Positions 1 to 8,580 of a DNA stretch of 64,000 nt are shown here, one piece after another. Under the pieces are notes generated by a model that saw only the letters and a list, made by a program, of their open reading frames with translations, did not search any database and was not told where the DNA came from. The first letter of the stretch is position 1. Each line of letters begins with the position of its first letter. The position numbers and the translations under genes are program-made. Source of the DNA: Fen-1258 sp947085815 (GTDB lineage Bacteria; Bacteroidota; Ignavibacteria; Ignavibacteriales; Melioribacteraceae); NCBI GenBank assembly GCA_947085815.1, contig CAMTXU010000036.1, positions 1 to 64,000 of the forward strand. The letters run 5' to 3'.

Positions 1-257
1 ACATGAGTCAACCAACGACTCAATAAAGCAGACAACACTATTTCAAAGAACATATTATTACGTATAACAGCATTTTTTTTCAAAAAATCAGCAAAACTTA
101 AAAATATATTTAACTAACTGAATTTTTCAGATGTCTCTTGTCAATAGATTTTATATTCTCCCTTCTACTCTCTATACTATCGCAGTCATTTCCAAAGATT
201 ATAATACTTATGTCCGCTGCCGGTATTGAACAATACAACGGATTCATTATTCTTTAT

Positions 258-1352
258 CTATCCGGAGCTTAATAAGTTTTTCAATGCTGCTAAAGTTGCA
301 CCTCCTTCCGGTGCGGCAAAAATTCCTTGAGTTCTTCCAATAATGTTCGTGGATTCAAAAATTTCTTCATCACTCACAGCAACCGCGGTTCCGCCGCTTT
401 CTCTTATTGCCCGGAGTATTAAAAAATCACCAACTGCTGCTGGTACTCGTAAACCATCGGCTATTGTTTTAGCACCGCTCCACATTTCAGCAAATTCGTT
501 TCCATCATTAAAAGCTTTTACAATCGGCGCACAACCGTCTGATTGTACAGTAACCATTCTCGGTCGCTTAGAATTAATCCACCCCAGCTTTTCCATCTCA
601 TCAAAAGCTTTCCACATTCCTATCAAACCCGTTCCACCTCCGGTTGGATAAATAATTATATCCGGTAAATTCCAACTCATTTGTTCGGCAATTTCATAAC
701 CCATTGTTTTTTTTCCTTCAATCCTGTATGGCTCTTTCAAAGTGGATACATCAAATCTTCCGAACTGTTTAACTCCCTCTGCAGCTAACTTTCCGCAATC
801 TGTAATCAAACCATCAACTAATGTTACATTCGCACCTAATGCTTTACATTCGGCAATAAACGGTTGAGGAACATCTTTAGGCATAAAGACTAAAGATTTT
901 ATGCCGGCTAAGGCAGCATAAGCACTCATTGCGCCCGCCGCATTTCCAGCTGACGGAATTGATACTTCTTTTATACCAAACTCATTTGCTTTAGAAATTG
1001 CCAGACATAATCCCCTAGCCTTGAAAGATGTCGTTGGATTTAAACCCTCCTCTTTTATATAAAGATTTTTCATTCCAACTTCTTTGCCTAATCGATCCGC
1101 GTTAATAAGCGGGGTGAACCCTTCCCCTAACGACAAACGGAATTGTTGATCTATCAATGGAAGAACTTCTTGATATCGCCAAAAGGTTGACTCTCTATTA
1201 ACCAACCTATCTTTTGTAAATTCTTTTTTTAATGAATCTAAATCGTACCTAGCCAGCAATGGTTTTCCGCAATCCGTACAGCGATTCCAAATTTTATTTC
1301 TATCGAAAACTTTCCCGCAATAACCGCATTCCAGATGAGTAAAATAACTCAT
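258..1352 (-). CDS. thrC: threonine synthase, PLP-dependent
   Basis: Likely converts O-phosphohomoserine to threonine in the cytoplasm, the last step of threonine synthesis. The N-terminus carries a zinc-ribbon-like set of four cysteines (C9, C12, C25, C28), as in the ribbon-bearing threonine synthases. Residues ~90-360 are a fold-type II PLP domain with the lysine in NPTTSFKARGL (about K111) and a glycine-rich phosphate-binding stretch YPTGGGTG. I chose the ATG at 1352, preceded by AAGAAGAG; an in-frame TTG at 1385 is less likely. At 364 residues it has normal length. It stands alone and diverges from the blaI-like gene. A related PLP lyase cannot be fully excluded, but threonine synthase is the best fit. 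Confidence 0.88.
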   Translation of the reverse strand: MSYFTHLECGYCGKVFDRNKIWNRCTDCGKPLLARYDLDSLKKEFTKDRLVNRESTFWRYQEVLPLIDQQFRLSLGEGFTPLINADRLGKEVGMKNLYIKEEGLNPTTSFKARGLCLAISKANEFGIKEVSIPSAGNAAGAMSAYAALAGIKSLVFMPKDVPQPFIAECKALGANVTLVDGLITDCGKLAAEGVKQFGRFDVSTLKEPYRIEGKKTMGYEIAEQMSWNLPDIIIYPTGGGTGLIGMWKAFDEMEKLGWINSKRPRMVTVQSDGCAPIVKAFNDGNEFAEMWSGAKTIADGLRVPAAVGDFLILRAIRESGGTAVAVSDEEIFESTNIIGRTQGIFAAPEGGATLAALKNLLSSG

Positions 1353-1466
1353 TAGTGTTCTCTTCTTATTTAATGATGAATTCAAAATAAGCCCAGAATG
1401 TTTATTTGTAAAGTCATTTCACAGTTTTTAACATTATTTGAGCGACGGGAAAATTCTTTAACTTAC

Positions 1467-1482
1467 TACGAAACTTTTCGTA
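1467..1482. promoter_or_regulatory. BlaI-type operator palindrome
   Basis: TACGAAACTTTTCGTA is a perfect 7+2+7 palindrome lying 42 bases before the blaI-like start codon. Regulators of the BlaI/MecI family bind short palindromes and usually repress their own operon, so this is the probable operator. No convincing -10/-35 pair was identified around it. Confidence 0.6.
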
Positions 1483-1524
1483 TGTGGGGGCGTCTCAAGA
1501 CTTGAGAAACCAAAAGGATTAGAG

Positions 1525-1914
1525 ATGGGAAAGAAAACGTTACCGAAGCCAACCGATTCCGAACTGGAGATTTTACAGATTCTGTGGCAAAACGGCGCCT
1601 CAACAGTCAAAGCTGTGAATGAAAAATTGAATGAGAAAAAGGAAACCGGCTATACTACAACTCTTAAGATGCTTCAAATAATGTATGAGAAAAATCTTGT
1701 TGTACGGGATGAGAATGAACGAAGCCATGTTTATAAATCTGCGATTGATAAGAATCAAATTCAGCGAGTTTTACTTGATAAACTTTTGGAAACTGCTTTC
1801 AGCGGTTCGGCGGCAAATCTTGTGATGCAGGTGCTTGGTAATTCTAAACCATCGAAAGAAGAATTGAAAAACATTAAGGAATTGTTAGATAAAATTGAAA
1901 GGGAACGAAAATGA
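1525..1914 (+). CDS. BlaI/MecI/CopY-family transcriptional repressor
   Basis: A 129-residue DNA-binding repressor. The first ~75 residues form the family's winged helix: PTDSELEILQILWQNG, then TVKAVNEKL and GYTTTLKMLQIMYEK, the recognition helix region. The C-terminal ~45 residues are the dimerization part, which the partner protease normally cleaves. AAAGGATTAGAG precedes the ATG. The last codons overlap the start of the M56 protease gene by four bases (ATGA), so the two are translationally coupled. The palindrome at 1467-1482 fits autoregulation. The inducing signal is unknown. No beta-lactamase lies beside it, so a general envelope-stress or antibiotic sensor is more likely than classical penicillin sensing. 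Confidence 0.88.
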   Translation: MGKKTLPKPTDSELEILQILWQNGASTVKAVNEKLNEKKETGYTTTLKMLQIMYEKNLVVRDENERSHVYKSAIDKNQIQRVLLDKLLETAFSGSAANLVMQVLGNSKPSKEELKNIKELLDKIERERK

Positions 1915-3950
1915 ATTTCATTTACGATATAATGCCCGAAGAATTTATTAAAGCAATTGGCTGGACAATTTTTCACTCCCTCTGGCAAGGTGCAATTACC
2001 TCAATCTTGTTAGCCGGAATGCTGCTTTTAACCCGTACTAGTAATTCACGGCTGCGATATATTCTTTCTGCCGCGGCACTCTTCTTTATGTTTGGGATTT
2101 CCATTATAACATTTACGCAAGTCTATACTTCAAGCACACATGTCTTTTCTGGATTGATGGATGCGTCAATAGGCACTTCCAACTCTATCGGTACCACAAA
2201 TCTAACTGTTCAATCGGTGATCAACTCTAATCCGGATTTGATAGAGACAGTTACCTCTTACTTCGCTAAACAGATGCCGTTGATTGTAACTTTGTGGTTT
2301 TTTGGATTTCTGGTTTTTTCATTTCGGTTTGTAGGCGGTGTTGTACATGTGCAAAATTTGCGAAGAGACGGAATAAAAACTTTAGACGACTTTTGGATTT
2401 ACAGATTGCGGGAGCTTTCCGAAAAATTTGGACTAAATAAATTGGTACAAATATTCGAATCTAGTAAAGTAAAAGTTCCAGCAACGATCGGATACATTAA
2501 ACCTGTTATTTTACTTCCCCTTGGAATGATAAGCGGACTGCCGCAAGATCAAGTTGAAGCAATAATTATACATGAGCTGGCACACATTAAACGTTACGAT
2601 TTCCTAATCAACCTTTTTCAAGCATTCATCGAAACACTGTTCTTTTATCATCCGGTTATCTGGTGGATTTCATCTACAATGAAAAATGAGCGCGAAAACC
2701 GATGCGATGATCTCACGTTGGAATTATGCGGCGGGTCGCTCATTTATTTCAAAGCTCTTTATAATTTACAGCAAATTTGTTCGGCCGAAACCGATTTTGT
2801 TCTCGCCGCGATAGGAAAGAAAAATCAATTATTTAGGAGAATAAACAGAATGAACTCTAATAAAAAGAACACTTCGTACGGATTTAAGTTCGCCGCCTTT
2901 GCAGTGTTGCTGACCATAATCGCGGCAGTATCAATTTATTCAACCTCCTCCGCCAGGGATATTCCCCACAATAATTCAAAAGGTACTTTCGTCAATCCTA
3001 TTAATTCATTTGGTGAAATTTCTTCAATTGCCTCCGTTACCGATACTCTCTCCATGAAAAAAGGAAAACATACCCTAAAGTTTTACGACAAAGAAAATGG
3101 GGAAAAGAAAAAATTCAAAGCCAAATTGGATAACGGAAAATTAGAAGAACTTTCCATAGATGGAGATAAAGTTGATGCAAAAGATTTGTCCAAATATGAA
3201 GGGAAAGTATATCAACGTCTTGATGATTATGAAGCCGGCATGGAAGAATATAACAAAGGAATAGAGAAGTATAAAGAAAGTATGGAAGAATATCGTAAAA
3301 GCATGAAGTCATACCGTGAAAAGATGAAAGACTTTAGAGTTCATCGCGACTCTGATTTTAACGCACCCGATATTGATCTTTCCGAGTTGAAAGATCTTGC
3401 GAAAGAAATTAGAGAAAATGTAAGAGTGCATATTCCCCGCATTCCAAAGGTTCATATTCCGCCAATCCATATTCCCCCTGTTCACATCAGAAACTGGGAT
3501 GATGATGATGACTTTGAATTTGATAACGAAGAATTCAGAGAGGGGATGAAAGAGTGGAAGGAGAATTTCAAGAAAGAGATGGAAAATTGGAAAGTTGATA
3601 TGAAAGATTTCAAATTCGACATGGAAAAATTCAATAAAGAGATGAAAAATAACGGTCCGGGCAGCGAGGCTTTTAAGAAAAGCATGGAAGATTTAAAAGT
3701 AAATATGGGTAATCTCAAAGTAGAGATGAAAAAGCTGAAAGGGTTTATTAACGATACGAAGGAAGAACTTGTTAAAGATAAATTGATGAATGACGGTGAT
3801 GATCTTGATGATTTTACACTTTCTAAAGATGAAATGAAAGTTGACGGGAAAAAAGTTTCTGCGGAACTACATAGGAAATATTTAGAACTTTATAAGAAAC
3901 ACTTTGGAAAAGAATTAACAGGCGATAAGAAGTTTAGAATTAATAATTGA
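1911..3950 (+). CDS. BlaR1-like M56 family membrane metalloprotease with charged C-terminal sensor region
   Basis: Partner of the BlaI-type repressor; in this family the membrane protease cleaves the repressor when a signal is sensed. Membrane segments lie near residues 15-40, 45-65, 125-145 and 305-325. The zinc motif HELAH is at 221-225 in IIIHELAHIKRYDFLIN, and ERENRCDD follows. Instead of the penicillin-binding domain of BlaR1, residues ~340-679 are very charged. They contain Tyr/Met/Lys/Glu repeats of the EEYNKGIEKYKESMEEY kind, a His/Pro stretch (HIPRIPKVHIPPIHIPP, about 506-522), an acidic DDDDD run near 530 and a second coiled segment. The ligand cannot be read from this, and the His- and Asp-rich pieces allow but do not prove metal binding. 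Confidence 0.82.
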   Translation: MNFIYDIMPEEFIKAIGWTIFHSLWQGAITSILLAGMLLLTRTSNSRLRYILSAAALFFMFGISIITFTQVYTSSTHVFSGLMDASIGTSNSIGTTNLTVQSVINSNPDLIETVTSYFAKQMPLIVTLWFFGFLVFSFRFVGGVVHVQNLRRDGIKTLDDFWIYRLRELSEKFGLNKLVQIFESSKVKVPATIGYIKPVILLPLGMISGLPQDQVEAIIIHELAHIKRYDFLINLFQAFIETLFFYHPVIWWISSTMKNERENRCDDLTLELCGGSLIYFKALYNLQQICSAETDFVLAAIGKKNQLFRRINRMNSNKKNTSYGFKFAAFAVLLTIIAAVSIYSTSSARDIPHNNSKGTFVNPINSFGEISSIASVTDTLSMKKGKHTLKFYDKENGEKKKFKAKLDNGKLEELSIDGDKVDAKDLSKYEGKVYQRLDDYEAGMEEYNKGIEKYKESMEEYRKSMKSYREKMKDFRVHRDSDFNAPDIDLSELKDLAKEIRENVRVHIPRIPKVHIPPIHIPPVHIRNWDDDDDFEFDNEEFREGMKEWKENFKKEMENWKVDMKDFKFDMEKFNKEMKNNGPGSEAFKKSMEDLKVNMGNLKVEMKKLKGFINDTKEELVKDKLMNDGDDLDDFTLSKDEMKVDGKKVSAELHRKYLELYKKHFGKELTGDKKFRINN

Positions 3951-3972
3951 CAACCTTCTACTGAATCTTAAA

Positions 3973-4047
3973 GTCATTTCGAGCGAAGTCGAGAAATGTA
4001 TTTAAGTACCGTAGTCACACTCTCGACTCCGCTCGGTGTGACCTTTT
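3973..4047. repeat. double palindromic intergenic repeat, probable bidirectional terminator
   Basis: Two palindromes sit between convergent genes. CATTTCGAGCGAAGTCGAGAAATG can fold on its CATTTC/GAAATG arms. GTCACAC (4014-4020) pairs with GTGTGAC (4036-4042) and is followed by CTTTT. The inner GAGCGAAGTCGAG and CTCGACTCCGCTCG are of the REP-like type dispersed in many Bacteroidota genomes. Confidence 0.55.
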
Positions 4048-4083
4048 AAGTATTAATGAAAATCAATTCAATTTTATCCAGTA

Positions 4084-4671
4084 TCATGAGTTTAAACTTA
4101 CCAGCGCTTCCTTTATCAAATCCTCAATAGAAACATCGGGCGATTTATCGGTAATGGCTCGTACCATCCGTTCGGCAACCTTTTGATTATAACCAAGATT
4201 AACTAATGCAGCAATTGCATCGCCGCGGACACTCGAAGTTCCAAAAGAAACTCCGTCAACGCTTTCGGCAAGAGATTCAACTTTATCGCGCAATTCTATT
4301 ACCATTCGTTCAGCTGTTTTGCGACCAATACCAGGTATTGAAATAAGACGTGCTACATTTCCACTTTTGAGTGCGTCTTTTAGATCTTCAATTTGAATTC
4401 CCGATAAGATACTTTGAGCGGATTTGGGCCCTATGCCGCTAACACTTATAAGTAACTCGAACATCTCTTTTTCTGCCAACGAATAGAATCCGAACAGATC
4501 CATTGCTGCTTCCCTAACACTTAAATACGTGAAAAGAGAAACCTCCTCTTTATCAGAAATTTTTTCGAATGTGCTGATTGAGATATTCACTATATAACCA
4601 ACGCCGTTCACATCGACTAAAAGTTTTGTTGGCTTCTTCGAAATTATTTTTCCGTGCAGATATCCAATCAT
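4084..4671 (-). CDS. ruvA: Holliday junction branch migration protein RuvA
   Basis: Tetrameric protein that binds four-way DNA junctions and loads RuvB for branch migration during recombination repair. The N-terminal OB-fold begins MIGYLHGKIISKKP and contains VNGVGYIVNIS. Residues ~70-135 hold two helix-hairpin-helix motifs (SVSGIGPKSAQSIL and SIPGIGRKTAERMV). The C-terminal UBA-like domain III (AIAALVNLGYNQKVAERMV) contacts RuvB. At 195 residues it has usual length. It follows ruvC by 59 bases on the same strand. No ruvB is in this window. Confidence 0.95.
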   Translation of the reverse strand: MIGYLHGKIISKKPTKLLVDVNGVGYIVNISISTFEKISDKEEVSLFTYLSVREAAMDLFGFYSLAEKEMFELLISVSGIGPKSAQSILSGIQIEDLKDALKSGNVARLISIPGIGRKTAERMVIELRDKVESLAESVDGVSFGTSSVRGDAIAALVNLGYNQKVAERMVRAITDKSPDVSIEDLIKEALVSLNS

Positions 4672-4730
4672 TTTGAAATAAGTCTTTAGTAGTTAGGATT
4701 TAGTATTTAGCTATTAGAAGATACAATTTG

Positions 4731-5267
4731 TTAATCAATAACTCTATCCGGATTTTCTAAAATAAATTCTTTCCAGTTTTTACTTTTCTTTGCAAATGAG
4801 TTTACTTTGAATGCGTGACATATTGCAACGGCAAGCGCATCACTTTCATCAAATTTCATTTTTATTTTACGGATCGAAAGAAGTTTTTTTATCATATACT
4901 GTACTTGTTCTTTAGATGAAGCACCGTTTCCTACAACTGATTTTTTAATTTCACGCGGGGAATATTCTTTCATCGGAATTTCGTTATGAACCGCCGCCAG
5001 CATAGAAACTCCGCGCGCGTACCCGATCTTTAAAGCTGATTGAACGTTTTTTCCGTAGAAAGCCGTCTCAAGCGCAAACTCATCCGGCTTAAATTGTTTT
5101 ATTAGCTTATTGAGTTCGTTGTAAATTGTTTCAAGACGCGGGGGCATCTCTTTTGTTGTGGGAATTTTAATAACTCCGGAGGAAACATATTTTAGTTCGT
5201 TATTTTCAAAATCAATTATTCCGTAACCGGTAAAGATTGTGCCAGGGTCAACACCGAGTATTCTCAT
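4731..5267 (-). CDS. ruvC: Holliday junction resolvase RuvC
   Basis: Endonuclease that cuts Holliday junctions in the RuvABC pathway. The RNase H-like fold begins MRILGVDPGTIFTGYGIIDF, and the four expected acidic residues are present: D7, E67 (FALETAFYGKN), D140 and D143 (FDESDALAVAIC). At 178 residues it is slightly longer than the usual ~160-175, with a lysine-rich tail. It lies between yebC (upstream) and ruvA (downstream), a common arrangement. Confidence 0.95.
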   Translation of the reverse strand: MRILGVDPGTIFTGYGIIDFENNELKYVSSGVIKIPTTKEMPPRLETIYNELNKLIKQFKPDEFALETAFYGKNVQSALKIGYARGVSMLAAVHNEIPMKEYSPREIKKSVVGNGASSKEQVQYMIKKLLSIRKIKMKFDESDALAVAICHAFKVNSFAKKSKNWKEFILENPDRVID

Positions 5268-5323
5268 ATAAATCTAATTGTTATGGTCTAAAAATGTATC
5301 CCGATAAAAGTTGGAATTAATAG

Positions 5324-5365
5324 ATTCCGGATCGCGTCCCGATTTCATCGCGACTTGTCCGGAAT
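5324..5365. repeat. intergenic palindrome between yebC and ruvC
   Basis: ATTCCGGA (5324-5331) pairs with TCCGGAAT (5358-5365), and inside it TCGCG (5332-5336) pairs with CGCGA (5349-5353). This gives a long imperfect hairpin in the spacer. It could end part of the yebC transcript or protect it, or be a dispersed repeat. No clear T-run follows on the minus strand. Confidence 0.45.
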
Positions 5366-5383
5366 GACAGAATACAATTATTG

Positions 5384-6109
5384 TTATTCTACAAAATCTG
5401 CATTAGTAAAAACGTTTTGCACATCATCGCACTCTTCAATTGATTCGATGAGTTTCATCAACTTTTCAGCATCTTCCTTTTTAACTGGAGTAGCGTTTTT
5501 TGCAATCCATTGCAATGAAGCGTTTTCGATGTTTAGTTTTTTTTCGAGTAACTGCTTCCTTACCGGTTCAAAATTTTCGAGTGTTGTTGTAACTTCAAAA
5601 AAATCTTCTTCAGTGCCAAGATCATCTGCACCTGCATCAAGAATAATTTCCATCATCTCGTCTTCGCACTTTCTGTCACGTTTAACAGTAATTATCCCTT
5701 TTCGTTCGAACATCCATGCAACCGAACCCGTCTCTCCCATATTTCCCGAACCCTTGCTGAACAGATGACGAATCTCCGCAACAGTTCTATTCTTATTATC
5801 CGTTGCAACCTCAACAAGAATTGCAGCCCCACCGTGTCCGTATCCTTCATACATCAACTCGGAAATTTGCGAACCTTCAAGTTCACCTGTCGCCTTTTTA
5901 ATTGCGCGTTCAATATTATCTGCCGGCATGTTTGCCGATTTTGCGTTATCAATTGCAAGCCGCAATCTCGGATTACCGTCCGGGTCTCCGCCTGCCAGCC
6001 GAGCGGCAATTGTAATTTCTCTTATTAATCTGGTAAATATTTTTCCGCGCTTGGCATCAAGAGTACCTTTCTTTCTTTTAATAGTTGCCCATTTGGAGTG
6101 CCCTGACAT
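5384..6109 (-). CDS. yebC: YebC/TACO1-family protein
   Basis: The start MSGHSKWATIKRKKGTLDAK and the motifs NPRLRLAIDNAKSANMP and YEGYGHGGAAILVE are diagnostic of the family. It was long listed as a transcriptional regulator; newer work on bacterial YebC and mitochondrial TACO1 supports a role in translation, on ribosomes stalled at proline-rich sequences. At 241 residues it is full length. It lies upstream of ruvC and ruvA on the same strand, the usual neighbourhood. The true in vivo role here cannot be told from sequence. Confidence 0.93.
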   Translation of the reverse strand: MSGHSKWATIKRKKGTLDAKRGKIFTRLIREITIAARLAGGDPDGNPRLRLAIDNAKSANMPADNIERAIKKATGELEGSQISELMYEGYGHGGAAILVEVATDNKNRTVAEIRHLFSKGSGNMGETGSVAWMFERKGIITVKRDRKCEDEMMEIILDAGADDLGTEEDFFEVTTTLENFEPVRKQLLEKKLNIENASLQWIAKNATPVKKEDAEKLMKLIESIEECDDVQNVFTNADFVE

Positions 6110-6163
6110 AAAACGTCTCCTATATCAATTTCCGTTTGAACCAACCATGCTAAACGAATTCTA

Positions 6164-6238
6164 TTTAGGACGGTTCTAAAAATTATCGAATGGAAATATT
6201 TAACGCAGAGAATATTGATATTTTTAGAACCGCTCTTT
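6164..6238. mobile_element. 75-bp element with terminal inverted repeats, copy 1
   Basis: The left end AGGACGGTTCTAAAAA (6167-6182) matches the reverse complement of the right end TTTTTAGAACCGCTCT (6221-6236) at 14 of 16 positions. A second copy of the same length lies in opposite orientation at 59970-60044, and about 65 of 75 positions agree by eye. It resembles a miniature inverted-repeat element with no coding capacity. Its right end forms the last codons and the stop of recJ. Confidence 0.65.
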
Positions 6239-7942
6239 AATATGAATATCCTTTAGGCGTATTTGAGGATAACTCTTTCCATCTTTTTGAATCGTCTCGA
6301 TCGTGTAAACAATATCAATCAAATTTTTTGCTTTATCAATTTTAGATGCGAACGCGCCAAGATTGAATCCTATTGCGTCAAATACTTTGTCGTTTCCGTC
6401 TTGCCGTAAACTTGTAACGATATGATTAACTCCAACAATTCTGGGGGGATAAACAAGGCTTACGTTATCGCTCATAAATACCGGACGCATATTTCCCGGA
6501 CCATAGGGCGCGAATTGTTCCAGCACACGTAAAAATTTTGGAGAAATATCAGAGAATAATATTTTTGAATCGATATGAACTTCATGAAGTTTATTTTCAT
6601 CGGTCATATTTCTACGAAGCACCGAATTAAATTTTTTCTTAAACTCATCAAGTTTTTCTATTTCGATTGCGAGACCCGCAGCAGCTTCGTGTCCACCAAA
6701 CTGAAGTAATAGATCCTCGCAGCTTTGAAGAGCTTCATAAATATTGAAACCATGAATACTTCTTGCTGAACCCTTTGCAACTCCATCGATTGTTGTTAAC
6801 ATTACCGCAGGACGATGAAATTTTTCAACTAAGCGTGACGCTACAATTCCAATAACTCCTGGATGCCAATCTTCGCAATGAAGAACAATTCCCAAATCAG
6901 AGTCCATATCAATTCCCGAGTCGACTAACTGCATCGCGTGAGAGAAAGTCATTTCATCAATCTTTCTTCGTTCGGTATTTTCATCTTCAAGAACTTGAGC
7001 AAGTTCTATGGCTCTCTTCGGATCATCCGTTGTGAATAGATCTACCGCACGGTTTGCATCGCCAAGTCGTCCCACCGCGTTAATTCTTGGTGCAATTGTA
7101 AAAACAATCTGACCCGCATTCAGATTCCCCGGTTCCATACGTGCGCTTTTTAAGAGTGCAACAATTCCCGGACGGGGATTTGTGTTAATTAGGTCGATTC
7201 CCTCTTTCACCAAAACTCTATTTTCATCAACGAGGGGAACAATATCTGCGGCGCCGGCGAGCGCAACAAGATCGAGATACTTGAGAGCTAAATCTTTTTT
7301 TCCAATTCGATCACCAACAGCGCGTGCAAGTTTAAAGGCAACGCCCGCTCCAGATAGATGCTTGAACGGATAACTGCATCCCGGCTTGATCGGATCGAGC
7401 AACGCATAAGCGTTTGGAATTTTTTCTTTAGGCTGATGATGGTCGCAAACAATTGTTTCGATTCCAAGAGAGTTTGCATGATCAATTTCATCAACGGCGG
7501 TTATTCCGCAATCAACAGTAATAATAAGATTTATTCCACGCTCTTTTAGAATATCAATGCTTGAAATTGAAACTCCATAACCTTCTGTAAGACGGTTGGG
7601 AATATAAGTTTCAACATTGGCGTCGAGGTCTTTTAAGAAAAGATACATAAGCGCGGCGGAACAAGTGCCATCTACATCGTAATCGCCGTACACACAGATT
7701 TTTTCGTTGTGTGTCAGTGCATGAATTACACGCTGAGTGGCTTCCTGCATTCCATTCATTAAGAATGGATCGTGCAGAGTTTCTAATGACGGGCGGAAAT
7801 AATTTTTTGCTTCGTAGAAATTTGTAATACCGCGTTGTATTAAAAGATTGGCAAGAATGTTTGAGATGTTTAGACTATCTGCCAGAGTAAGAATAGCTTT
7901 TTCATCCGGCGCTTCTTTTAAGTTCCAGCGTTTGTTTTGCAT
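6224..7942 (-). CDS. recJ: single-stranded-DNA exonuclease RecJ
   Basis: A 5'-3' single-strand DNA exonuclease acting in recombination and mismatch repair. It has the DHH-family active-site motifs DYDVDGTCSAA (residues 87-97) and CDHHQPKE (DHH at 167-169), then GAGVAFKLA, the DHHA1 domain with GFNIYEAL and FGGHEAAAGLAI, and a C-terminal OB-like region. At 572 residues it is close to normal length. I chose the ATG at 7942 because GGAAGG lies three bases before it; an in-frame TTG at 7954 sits inside the region abutting rnpB. The last codons and the TAA are supplied by the end of the 75-bp repeat, so the C-terminus may be slightly altered from ancestral. Confidence 0.95.
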   Translation of the reverse strand: MQNKRWNLKEAPDEKAILTLADSLNISNILANLLIQRGITNFYEAKNYFRPSLETLHDPFLMNGMQEATQRVIHALTHNEKICVYGDYDVDGTCSAALMYLFLKDLDANVETYIPNRLTEGYGVSISSIDILKERGINLIITVDCGITAVDEIDHANSLGIETIVCDHHQPKEKIPNAYALLDPIKPGCSYPFKHLSGAGVAFKLARAVGDRIGKKDLALKYLDLVALAGAADIVPLVDENRVLVKEGIDLINTNPRPGIVALLKSARMEPGNLNAGQIVFTIAPRINAVGRLGDANRAVDLFTTDDPKRAIELAQVLEDENTERRKIDEMTFSHAMQLVDSGIDMDSDLGIVLHCEDWHPGVIGIVASRLVEKFHRPAVMLTTIDGVAKGSARSIHGFNIYEALQSCEDLLLQFGGHEAAAGLAIEIEKLDEFKKKFNSVLRRNMTDENKLHEVHIDSKILFSDISPKFLRVLEQFAPYGPGNMRPVFMSDNVSLVYPPRIVGVNHIVTSLRQDGNDKVFDAIGFNLGAFASKIDKAKNLIDIVYTIETIQKDGKSYPQIRLKDIHIKERF

Positions 7943-7954
7943 GGCACCTTCCAA

Positions 7955-8402
7955 AGAAGAGCAACAGATGGTTCATGTCTATAAGCCGAATTTTGTATCC
8001 CGCGCCCGAAGGCGGGGTGGCAATTATTTATCTCGCCGCGCCATTACTGACACGATCTAGCGGTCTACCCGAAGGTATTCAAGGCGAACAACCCTGTCTG
8101 AGGGAGAACCCTACAGAAATCCTTCTGCTTGACCTTGCACCAAGTGGGGTTTGCCGTGTCCCGCAAAGCGGGATCCCGTTCATCGCGGGACCGCCGATGT
8201 TACCACCGACGCGGTAGGCTCTTACCCTGCCATTTCACCCTTATCCCGCTAAAGCGGGACGGTATATTTTCTGTGGCACTTTCCGTGTCCCCATAAAATG
8301 AGAACCCCGGGAATTACCCGGCACTTTGTTCTGCGGAGTTCGGACTTTCCTTCCCGCCAAAGGCGGGACAACTGCCCAACATGAACCATCTACTGTTCTT
8401 CT
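7955..8402 (-). ncRNA. rnpB: RNase P RNA, bacterial class A
   Basis: Catalytic RNA that matures tRNA 5' ends. Read on the minus strand it has the conserved elements GGAAAGTCCGAACTCC near the 5' end, ACAGAAAATATACCG, GGGTGAAATGGCAGGGTAAG, AGAGCCTACCG, CGGCAAACCCCA and, near the 3' end, GGGATACAAAATTCGGCTTA. The ends pair in a long P1: AGATGGTTCATGT near 8391-8379 with ACATGAACCATCT near 7978-7966. With one mismatch the pairing extends further out, to about 8402 and 7955. At ~448 nt it is long for the class, because several loops carry extra GC-rich hairpins. It ends two bases before the recJ ribosome binding site. Exact mature ends are inferred. Confidence 0.93.
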
Positions 8403-8580
8403 ACTTCTTATTTATTATTTAACAATTAATTTCAACTGGAGTAAATATAACAAAAAAGGGGTGTGAGTGCATCAGCAAATATTTGGCGTCTAAATAATAC
8501 TATAAAAGGTGATGAATTTCATATTTCCCGCATCTTGTCAATAACACTATTTGATTCCATCTTTGCTCAATTAAATAGAT

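Noticed and set aside
1..257. Possible gene fragment at the left edge
   Set aside because: No frame with a start, ribosome binding site or recognisable motif; it is AT-rich sequence after the thrC stop.
343..651. 102-codon plus-strand frame inside thrC
   Set aside because: Antisense to the threonine synthase, with no ribosome binding site or recognisable domain.
7848..8217. Open frames on the plus strand across the rnpB region
   Set aside because: They lie within or opposite the RNase P RNA, have no ribosome binding site, and the peptide is rich in Pro/Arg from structured RNA sequence.
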